Assembly (NCBI GenBank): GCA_038030265.1
Contig: CM075940.1
Coordinates: 2,294,001 to 2,358,000, forward strand
Direction: 5' to 3'
DNA length: 64,000 nucleotides
From: Corythucha ciliata
Lineage: Eukaryota > Arthropoda > Insecta > Hemiptera > Tingidae
Positions within the stretch are counted from its first letter, which is position 1, and each line of letters begins with the position of its first letter. Of the stretch, positions 56,267 to 64,000 are shown one piece after another. Under the pieces are notes generated by a model. The model had not been told where the DNA came from. It worked only from the letters and a program-made list of their open reading frames with translations, and did no database searches. The position numbers and the translations under genes are program-made.

Positions 56267-57263
56267 TCAAGATACATGTTTGCGAAAAACATAAATTTTA
56301 GGACTTCCTACACCCCACTCCAAAACACGATGCTCGGCGTTCTGCAACTTTCTACAGCATACTAAGGTGAGGAGATGGAACAATTTGGCGCTGGAGCAAA
56401 CTTTTTTTTGGAAGTTCGGGTTTTTGGCTAGTTTTGCTGTATGTACTATGATGGAACTTCCCTCAATTTGGCGAGAAGCGATTACATATTTGTCTCTTTG
56501 TGGGCGACAAATATTCATTCTCAAAAATCGTTGAGCATTAGAAAGCAGATCTGCTACTCGAGCGGCATGAGATAGTCGTCGATATTTCTGAAAATTGTAA
56601 CATCGCATAGGACTATTTATATAGGGCCAGACTTTGACTTTTTGGTACGCTGCTGCTATTTCTTTGTGAAGAACAGTACGTTTAAACGTGAGAACAGCAG
56701 TGTATAACCTTTCTTCATCTCTATTTGGGACTTTTTTAGTCACATACTTGACAACAATCACATTGCATGCACCAAAGAACTCCATCATCTCCTCTTCCGT
56801 TGCATATTTTAGGTCCTTCGACGTTTTATACCTTTCGTAGTGTTGTATACATTTGGGGTGATAGTGGTCACTTCCATAGCTCCCAGATGCGTCAAGGCTT
56901 TGATCTTATTGGATTGTCCTTCTCAAATCACTTCCACTAGCAGGGGTCCATTTCGTAGTATCTTATGTCATTTACCACTCCCTCGGGCTCATTTATTTCT
57001 TTCGCAATTAGGAAAGGAGACACCTTTTGGACACTATCACCAATCCTGTTTAATACAATGCACGTTTCCCAAGTAGAAACTGTTTCGTTTGGCTGTTTCT
57101 AATGTATGTGACTTTTCTGTTTTCCAGCTTCCATATTCTTCGGCGATTTTCTTTCGGCGCGTCTTGCATTTCGTGGGGGAGAAGAAACCCGTGAGCTAAA
57201 TTCGAATGGCTCAGTTGTGAAAGTTTTCCTCTTCCTCTTCGCTACGTCCGGATCTGGTGCCAT
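56267..57263 (-). pseudogene. ORF1 (gag-like) of a non-LTR retrotransposon, B copy
   Basis: Copy of 32826-33443, but continuing past LTFKRTVLHKEIAAAYQKVK to VWPYINSPMRCYNFQKYRRL. This is where the first zinc knuckle (RCxxCQxxGH) of LINE ORF1 would begin; its second Cys is Phe here and the later knuckles are out of frame. The last 173 codons (56267-56788) are open. Internal stops lie upstream. Confidence 0.6.
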
Positions 57264-57441
57264 AACTGGTGAGCTGGTGACATAGTAACACCAGATACGA
57301 GATGTATTGTAGATTCTCGACTTCCTTTATATGGCAGTAGCTGCTTTGCTCAGAGAGTGGACTGAGGCAAATCCTTCAACAACCTCATCATTGCTTTTTC
57401 TTTGTGGTGTTCCTACGTCCCGCTGTTGGATTTCTTGTTAG

Positions 57442-58055
57442 ACGATGATGTTCAAAGCTATCAAAACATAATTAACGAGAAGCAGCAAAGTTCTGTACAA
57501 GAAAGGATGCAAAATTCAGAGCTCAAAAAATAATTCAAAGTAAAAACCAAAGAAAATGAAGGACTGGTCGAAGAGTTACAGAAGTAAGTCACTAATTATA
57601 CCTTGTGAAATCGGGAGGTTAAAAAAGCTTTGTCGGCAGGCGGAATGATAAACTTGCCTATGACATAGACGCACTACGGGATGAAGCTTCTTTTAGACGA
57701 AGTGAATTTGTGTCCAGTAAAAACTATGCGGCCAGCCTTGAGAAGAAACTATCAGAGGCAAGAACCAAGGGCAAAAAAGATGGACGAAGAGCTGCGTAAA
57801 GTGAAAAGTCATGCGGCTAAAATTTGGAATAAACTTAATGAAACCGAACAGGTTAAAATTGAAATTTATTTCGGAAGAGCCTTCGAACTGATAATTTCAA
57901 TCATCCTTATTATTTTTATCATTTAATATTTCTTCAATCCACAACAGGCTCACGGGAATGATTCAAACGTACATGCAATATCAAAAAGACTTCAAGAGCT
58001 TGAAGAACACATTTACTCGTCGATCCCTTCTGGTCGATTCGAAATCAGTTAGCAA
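57442..58055 (+). pseudogene. Coiled-coil-like gene, three consecutive exon-like pieces
   Basis: Piece 1 (57442-57583): DDDVQSYQNIINEKQQSSVQ to EGLVEELQ, ending at a consensus |GTAAGT donor. Piece 2 (about 57635-57925): NDKLAYDIDALRDEASFRRS and YAASLEKKLSEARTKGKK, then in a shifted frame KMDEELRKVKSHAAKIWNKL with NETEQVKIEI. Piece 3 (from about 57951, after ACAACAG): SKRLQELEEHIYSSIPSGRF. The composition is a coiled coil. Piece 2 carries the KLNETxQVKI motif also seen in both palindrome spacers. An in-frame TAA in piece 1 and a frameshift in piece 2 argue for a pseudogene. Gene not identified. Confidence 0.45.
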
Positions 58056-58431
58056 CAAAATAAGCAATCCTTTCTGTATCGTCCAGAAGACTGTCAAATG
58101 ACTCGTCAAGTCTTTAGTGAGTGGATCGTATGTATAACTCCATAACAAATACACGTAGGAAACAAAACGCTTGTCTATCTTCTCACGGTGCGAGGTTTGT
58201 GAACCTTTTCAATTCATTTCCACCCATTCGTCCCGTTTTCCGTCTATCGCCTATCATCTCATTCGAGCCTGGCACCCAATGTGAGATCGTCCCTTTTTCT
58301 CTCATTTTAAGAGGTCACCATCGAACTGATTTAAATGGTATGCGTTTCTCATGTCTCATTCTCCAGTCACGCTCTCGAGGGGAAGCAGAGAAAGGAACGG
58401 GGAATCAATCGCTTCTCTTCTGTCATTGAGT
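58056..58431. other. No gene seen, B-only sequence
   Basis: Pyrimidine-rich stretches and an unrecognised 102-codon frame (58121-58429). Lies between the coiled-coil pieces and the candidate Gypsy LTR. Confidence 0.35.
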
Positions 58432-58649
58432 GTCATAACAAACGTCCCTCCATTATTTGTTTATTTAATTTTTTATTTCGCCAAATGATTAAGAAATTTT
58501 AATTCATTTTTAGTGTACGTTTTCAAGCAAATAGAAGCCTTGTTGTCTAGACTAGAATATTTCACACAACAATTTTATTTGCTTAAAACAAAGCGTCTAA
58601 TCAGAGAGAAAAATCATGGACAAGTAAGTATCTTAGGCCGAGCAGATTT

Positions 58650-59000
58650 GAAGCAGAGCGTGATTCTCCTATTGCATCGACTGAGTGGAATCATTTGCTA
58701 AAGACTTTCCAGAATTTTCTCGAAATTACAGAGCCTACAACTGATGCTGGCAAATTCAAGGTACTGATAAATTCTCTTTCGTCAGTAGTTCACGAATATA
58801 TAAGTGACCGTTCGTCTTACACTGATGCACTAGCAACGCTAAATTCTCTATACAATTAAAAGAAAAATGAAATTTTTGCTAGACGTATGCTTGCAGTGCG
58901 AAAACAGCAACCAGGCGATCGATCTGTTTATCCACAGTCTAAAGTTTCTCAGTAAAGAGTGTGAGTTCATAGGAGTGAGTGCAATCTCAGGGATGAGTAC
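58650..59000 (+). pseudogene. Gypsy gag fragment
   Basis: Reads FLEITEPTTDAGKFKVLINS, SSYTDALATLNSLYN, then KNEIFARRMLAVRKQQPGD and, in another frame, FLSKECEF. The order WxxxFxxFL...LLxYV...T Y...AxxxLxxxY...KNxxFARxxLxxRxQxPGE is typical of gag in K02A2.6-like Gypsy elements. Multiple frame changes. Confidence 0.55.
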
Positions 59001-59195
59001 ATCCGTGGTGAGTTCATAAACGGGCTATTCGACAGCGTTTATTAGAAAATAGTTCACTTAGTCTTACTGACGCCAGAAGGAAATAACAAAGCAAGCTCAA
59101 CCGTTTCAGCTGGCATTGCAAGCGATAGTCTCAAGGTAGCAATCGTTAAAGCTGAAATCAATGGGATTCCAAACTCAACTCAAACTGTTTCATTG

Positions 59196-59575
59196 ATACA
59201 GGAAGTTCAATAAGATTTATAGACCTTGGCTTTGTCAATCGCCATAAAATACCAGTGGAGCCGAAAATCAAAATGGAGACCGTCTCCTTCTCGTCAACAT
59301 CCAAGTCATCGCCCACTGAAGGTACTGTTAAAGGCATGAGAGTTCAAGATCGTTACTATCCATAATTTCGACTAGTTGTGTTTCGTGATCTTTGTGCGGA
59401 AGTTCTGATAGGACATGACTTGATGAAAAATCATGTAAATGTCGAAGTATCCTTTGGTGGTCCTAAGCCCCCGCTGACGATTTGTTCTTCACTGGGTGCA
59501 AAGTTTCAACCGCCACGCTTGTTCGCTAACTTGACTCCTCATTGCAAACCTATTACAACTAGGCCTTGGCGCTAA
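59196..59575 (+). pseudogene. Gypsy aspartic protease
   Basis: FIDTGSSIRFIDLGFVNRHK contains the catalytic DTGSS. After one in-frame TAA at about 59365 the frame continues VVFRDLCAEVLIGHDLMKNH and GPKPPLTICSSLGAKFQPPR, the ADVLIGHDFM-type flap end and the linker to reverse transcriptase. Confidence 0.75.
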
Positions 59576-59609
59576 TTTAAAATTCACTAGCCACGAAATT
59601 GCAAGGTTA

Positions 59610-60060
59610 CTAGATTAAGGCATTATTAAGGAAAGTAACTCTCCCTGGAGGGCTCACGTATTGGTGGCAGAAAACGACAAGGGGAAGAAACGAAAGTGTG
59701 TATCCAAAACAATAAACCGATTCACTTTACTTGACGCGCATCCCTTACCGAATAAAAACGACTTTGTCAGGGAAGTTGCTCTAAATTCGTTCTTTAGCAC
59801 AATTGACTTGAAAAATGCCTACCATCAGTTCCCAATCTCCGATGAAAAAAAATCGTTTACAGCCTTTGAGTCTGTAAGCAAACTATACCAATTTACGAGG
59901 ATTCCGTTTCGCGTGACCAACGGCGTCTCTTGTTTTCAAAAAGTCGTAGACAAGGTTATTTCTGAAGAGAAGCTGGCAGGGACATACGCTTACCTCATCG
60001 ATATTACAGTGTGTGGAGAGACGAAAGCAGAACCATGATCGTAACTTGAACAAATTCTTG
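59610..60060 (+). pseudogene. Gypsy reverse transcriptase
   Basis: TINRFTLLDAHPLPNKNDFV, NSFFSTIDLKNAYHQFPISD (motif A, catalytic Asp), TRIPFRVTNGVSCFQKVVDK and GTYAYLIDITVCG. The catalytic YLDD box reads YLID, so the enzyme would be inactive. The frame is lost after 60038. Confidence 0.85.
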
Positions 60061-60109
60061 ACGGCAATCCAAAAATACGGGCTATTAATCAACAAAGAAG
60101 GCAGATCCG

Positions 60110-60660
60110 GATCGGCTAGTTCCCCTACTTGCCTTGTCAACTCCTGAGAGTAGTGCACTGCACCTTTGAGGGACACCCTCGGCATGTTCGTTCATTATTC
60201 GAAGTGGGTACCACGCTTCTCAGACAAGTTACGAAGGCTTCGTTTTTTCTTTTTTCAAGTACTTCGTTTCCTTTGACCAAAGATGCCTTGGAAGATTTCA
60301 GGACCCTCAAGAAAGATATCTCGAATGCTGTAGTCACAACAGTATCACCAGCCCTACCATTTACTGTCGGAACAGATGCTTCAGACGTCTCCTTGGCAGC
60401 AACGCTGAGCCAGGGAGACCGCCCAATTGCATTATTTTCGCGTACTCTAACCAAATCAGAAAGACTTCACTCGTCAATCGAAAAAGAAGGCGCAGAGAAA
60501 GAAATGGAAGGCTTTCTTATTGGGTAAATCATTCAAACTCGTAACATATCAGCAAGCACTGTCATTCATTTTAAGTGTAATAATTCGAGTAAGATTGATT
60601 AGAAATGATCAACGCGTTCGCGCCTGAAACTCGCTACTTACGAGTACGATACCCGGAAAG
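60110..60660 (+). pseudogene. Gypsy RNase H and connection
   Basis: FVHYSKWVPRFSDKLR-type connection in one frame, then FTVGTDASDVSLAATLSQGD (catalytic Asp) and PIALFSRTLTKSERLHSSIE (60129-60527), then IGKSFKLVTYQQALSFIL in another frame. A frameshift lies near 60510. Confidence 0.75.
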
Positions 60661-61440
60661 GAAAATGTCAAAACTGACACCCTCTCCAGAATTTGTGGCG
60701 CTACCGCAAATGTCGACAAACTTGCATCCATTCAAACGCAAGAATGTTGCACTGGTGAGTAGCAAGAATATGCGCTATTCATTCGAAGACAGTCGAAAAG
60801 TAACATCAGCATGTTCGATTTGTGCTGAAGAGAAGCCAAAGTTCCACAAACAACAAGGCAATTCAATAAAAGCTACAGCTCGATTTTAGAGGGCCCTTGA
60901 CTTCCAAATCAAAAAACCACTACCTTCTCTCGACGAGATTTTCGTTTGCTTACACATGCAAGGACACTAGCTCATCGACTGTTATACAATTTTTCGATCA
61001 TTTTTTTTTTATCCTTCGGCAGTCCTGCCTTTATACACTCCGATAGAGGATCTTCATTTTTATCTCGGGAACACAACATATAATGGAATAGCTACTAGCA
61101 CAACCACACCTTATAAATCCTCAGGGAAAAGGCTCAATCGCACGCTTTGGAGACCCATTGATCTCGCTCTGAAAACCCAAGGTCTCAAGACGACTGAATG
61201 GGAAAAGTGTTGGACCAGGCGTTGCATTCAATGAGGTCATTACTTTGTACGTCTACCAACTGTACGCCACGCGAAAGACTTCCTCCTACTTTCAAAGCCA
61301 ACTCGAAACAGCAAATATGACGACTCAGTTGACGAAGTGGAGCTTATTCGACGTAAAGATGGCACTGAATCCAACGCTGAGGCATCTCGCGCCCCGGGTT
61401 CACAGATCATCAAGTCCGACTCCTACAAATCCCAATATTC
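60661..61440 (+). pseudogene. Gypsy integrase
   Basis: A zinc-binding HHCC-region remnant, TSACSICAEEKPKFHKQQGN (about 60800-60860). Then FGSPAFIHSDRGSSFLSREH (about 61015-61070, second catalytic Asp) and, in shifted frames, ALHSMRSLLCTSTNCTPRER (about 61215-61275). Broken by many stops. The product would join element cDNA to the chromosome. Confidence 0.7.
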
Positions 61441-61806
61441 ATCAAGCAACAAATGCCGAAAGTGATTGTGATGAAAGAACGCTCAAGAAGATGAAGGAGA
61501 ACGATACGAAGCGGAAAACGAATAAATCAATAAATCAGCAAACGCAAATTCCACCGAACGCGGCACCTTTTCATACGCACAGAGACCTCGAAGGAACGTT
61601 GTAAGACTCGCGTATATCAACGACTTTGTTTGATAAAATCTCATTCTCATCTTCCTTTTTAAAAATGAGGGAGGGAAATGTCATAATAATCATCCCTCCA
61701 TTATTTTGTTTATTTAACCAAATGATTACGAATTTTAAATCCATTTCTAGTGAACGTTTTCAAGCAAATAAAAGCCTTGTTCTCTCGACTCGAATATTTT
61801 TAAACA

Positions 61807-62680
61807 ACATTGAGACCCACCGGATTCGCTTTTGTTTCATTAAAAATTATGAAGGCCTCAAAACTGTCCAACCTCCTGTCCCTTCCCCTGACGGGAACTT
61901 CTTCTGAAATACGGAAATGATATCACATGTATCGACGGAACTCATGGCACAAATGCTTACGACTTCCAGCTGTTTACAGTTTTGGTGCTCGACGATCTGA
62001 GGCAAGATTTCCCTTGTGCCTTCATGGTCAGTAACCGTGAGACAGAATCGTGATGGAAAACTACTTTCGGGTAATTATGAGCTCTTTGACCGAAGAAGTT
62101 GATCCAAAGTGGTTTATGTCGGACTTGGCTGAATGCTTTTTCAATGGCTGGAAAGCATTCAAACCAGAATCCAACACCAAACAGCTGTATTGTAAGCTGG
62201 CACGTCGATCGGGCTTGGAGGTGTTACCTCAATAAATCCGGAGCCGCGACGATCAAGCAGACGTCTACAAAAAATCAAGAGTTTTGACATACGAGACCGA
62301 CGTCAATGCATTTCAAGTGATGCTTGACAATCTTCGAATAAATGCACACGGAAATGAAACTATTTTATCCTATCACAATTAAAATGGTTGTCACATTGAT
62401 GCCACCCGTGCTATTCCATTTAACATCAGCCCATGGAAAAGTATTTCGATGAGTCAGAGAAGTGGGCCTTTAGTTTCAGGCAATGCTGGCATGGCTCTGG
62501 AATCTCTTCATAAAAATTTGAAGTACATTTACTCACAGGGAAAGGAGATAAAACGCCTTGACAAAGGAATTCATGGACCAATACGATAACTGAAAAACCG
62601 CATCTTCGATCGGTTAGTAGCTGTGGAACTTCGATACCTTGGGGTTTAAAAAAACGCACAATTTCACTTTCTTTGTTTAT
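61807..62680 (+). pseudogene. MULE transposase, B copy
   Basis: Copy of 34065-35005: RIRFCFIKNYEGLKTVQPPV, ITCIDGTHGTNAYDFQ, FMSDLAECFFNGWKAF, WHVDRAWRCYL and SLHKNLKYIYSQGKEIKRLD. It lacks about 75 bp near 62360 compared with A. The inverted N-terminal fragment follows on the minus strand at about 62716-62855. Confidence 0.75.
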
Positions 62681-63451
62681 TTTTTGCACTCATGCGTCGA
62701 CACCAACACAGTCATTTTTATGCAAAACAGCCCTCCTCTTCGTTCAGATGTTACAGCTGAATAATATAATGTAGATCCTTTCGAGTGCTCAGATGTAAAC
62801 GGCGTACCTCTTCGCCCTCAAGGTTTTCCGGGATCTCGTCCAGAGCAATTTTCATCTATAAATATTTTTTTTTTGCAATTTGTTGCTTTTCCATTTTTGA
62901 AAGTCCAAGCCGGCCTGGTTCGTTCGAGTGTTCTACGTGAGTAAGCACAAAAGCTCACGAACACTAAATACGAAAAATACGAGAAAAAAAATCTCACAAA
63001 CCACACTGAACAATTTTAACGTGGCGAAATTTAAATTTGGCAGTGGATTTCTCGTGGCATGGAGGTGTTAATGCTTATCGCTAGGAGTTGCCCACAGCGT
63101 AGGAGCTCTCCAGCCTTTGAACTTCGAAAATAGAAAAGGCCCCATTCTAGAGGCAGATCTGATTAATATATTGAAGTAAAAAGCTCATGATAAAAGCTTG
63201 ATAAAAAACTTGATAAAAGCGGAATCCAGCGGCACCGTATTTGGAACAAAATTCAATTGAAGTCCTGATTGATGGTTTATAATACCAGTTTCCATAATCC
63301 CAATGGTTGGAGGGGTACTGGTCATTTGGTGACGACATACTTTCCCCTCCCCCATGTAATTCTTTCATTTATCGTTTTAGGAAAATTCCAATTTGGAATG
63401 GAACCACTAAATAGGTTAAACTGACGATTGGTGAAGTATTATTTTTCTATA

Positions 63452-63892
63452 CTGCGTTCATCATAAGAGTGAACGCTTTTGAACCCATTTTCGTTATTTT
63501 CACGCAGGCTCCTCCTACTTTTTTTCCCTCTTCGTTGTAACCGGACCTCTCGGTCTGTGCACAACTAATCTAGAAACTAACTTGAGGAGGACTTATGAAG
63601 CCTTTTCTTTGTTTCACTAGCTGTGTTCTGGTGCGTTTGTGTGATTTCCTTTTTTATTATTTCTGACTTCCTGACTTTCCTGATTATTTCAAACGTCCTT
63701 TTCAGGACGCTCCCTCTGTTAGCTTGTCTAACTTTTCCTTGTCATTTTTTCGTTTTTATTTTCTCCGATTATCCCGACCTGTCAATTCCGTTTCGTTTTT
63801 CCTACTTACCTGTTCTTCGGAAATTTTTCTCGTTTTTCCTGCATCCTTTACGCAATTAGCACATCCGGAATCAAGTTGCATAGACTCTATTT
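63452..63892. other. Right flank of segment B, pyrimidine-rich, no gene
   Basis: Long T/C-rich sequence keeps a plus-strand frame open (63623-63859) with hydrophobic, composition-driven residues. No domain. Confidence 0.4.
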
Positions 63893-64000
63893 GACAATGG
63901 ACGGTGTTTTCGTACAAGAAGACGAAATTGTCTTTAAAAAAAAATGTGTCTGACTACCACGACGAAATGAAATGCGATAACTTTCTGGAATGGTTTACAA
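63893..64000 (+). pseudogene. DDE endonuclease (pogo/Tc1-like) fragment at the window edge
   Basis: One frame reads GVFVQEDEIVFKKK. After a shift at the A9 tract (63936-63944) the next reads SDYHDEMKCDNFLEWFT and runs off the window. DYHDEMNxxxFxxWF is a recurrent motif between the second and third acidic residues of DDE_3-type transposases. The rest of the gene lies outside. Confidence 0.5.

Larger units (their letters stand above)
58432..61806 (+). mobile_element. Decayed Gypsy retrotransposon (K02A2.6-like Pol group)
   Basis: Direct repeats at 58432-58570 and 61678-61806 (shared CCCTCCATTATT, CCAAATGATTA and GTTTTCAAGCAAATA) flank gag, protease, reverse transcriptase, RNase H and integrase remnants in the usual Gypsy order. 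The repeats are candidate LTRs, although the right one also abuts the MULE, and TG...CA ends and a primer-binding site are not resolved. Segment A lacks the coding part and has one copy of the repeat (about 33925-34060). Confidence 0.7.
42364..63451. repeat. Segment B of the large direct segmental duplication
   Basis: Counterpart of 9966-36433. It begins inside a 142-bp monomer (TCAAGTCGTCATAAACCTGA) and ends at TTATTTTTCTATA, where A and B flanks diverge. It lacks the 14989-24737 interval of A and holds sequence A lacks at 44347-44830, 48048-48553, 55438-56646 and 57571-61497. Confidence 0.9.

Noticed and set aside
63623..63859. Hydrophobic frame as a membrane protein
   Set aside because: Hydrophobicity comes from T/C-rich composition (Phe, Leu, Ser codons); no start context or conservation was evident.

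Overview
The window looks like repeat-rich nuclear DNA from a metazoan, most likely an arthropod. Genes are split by introns. Decayed transposons of several animal superfamilies are packed together: hAT, MULE, Mutator-like, Gypsy, and two kinds of non-LTR retrotransposon. Microsatellites and poly(G)/poly(C) tracts are common. There is nothing prokaryotic: no operons, rRNA, tRNA or CRISPR. I cannot name the species.

Layout. 0-2.5 kb: essentially no genes. 2.5-5.2 kb: a spliced Mutator-like transposase-domain gene, the best gene model here. 5.8-6.1 kb: two short inverted-repeat elements. 7.2-10.7 kb: a GC-rich Gypsy remnant (integrase tail, then an LTR-like zone built on a 142-bp tandem repeat). 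9,966-36,433: segment A. 36.4-42.4 kb: a LINE reverse-transcriptase pseudogene split by a hAT-type MITE with a perfect 8-bp target-site duplication, then a zf-MYM-type hAT transposase pseudogene. 42,364-63,451: segment B. The last 0.5 kb ends in a fragment of a DDE endonuclease.

Segments A and B are two direct copies of one composite locus, now differing by deletions and insertions. Both hold, in order: the minisatellite/LTR-like zone, a TGACGT-rich tandem repeat, a degenerate ~30-bp repeat array, a C2H2 zinc-finger terminal exon (two tandem copies in A, one in B), a 3' piece of an RNase H-bearing non-LTR retrotransposon, and a MITE end. Then come a roughly 2-kb-arm palindrome made of mirrored exons of an unidentified coiled-coil-like gene plus RNase H fragments, a BED/hAT transposase, a non-LTR ORF1, and a MULE transposase. 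A alone has 14,989-24,737 (LINE 5' part, arrays, a MITE, a RING-like frame). B alone has a decayed Gypsy gag-pol at 58.4-61.8 kb and the central part of the hAT gene.

The least familiar feature is a set of highly degenerate ~30-35-bp tandem arrays. Some of them form the body of hAT-like MITEs bounded by GCCG-rich inverted termini and 8-bp target duplications. Almost every protein-coding trace except the Mutator-like gene, the zinc-finger exon and perhaps the RING-like frame carries stops or frameshifts. The window therefore mostly records transposition, duplication and end-joining rather than working host genes.
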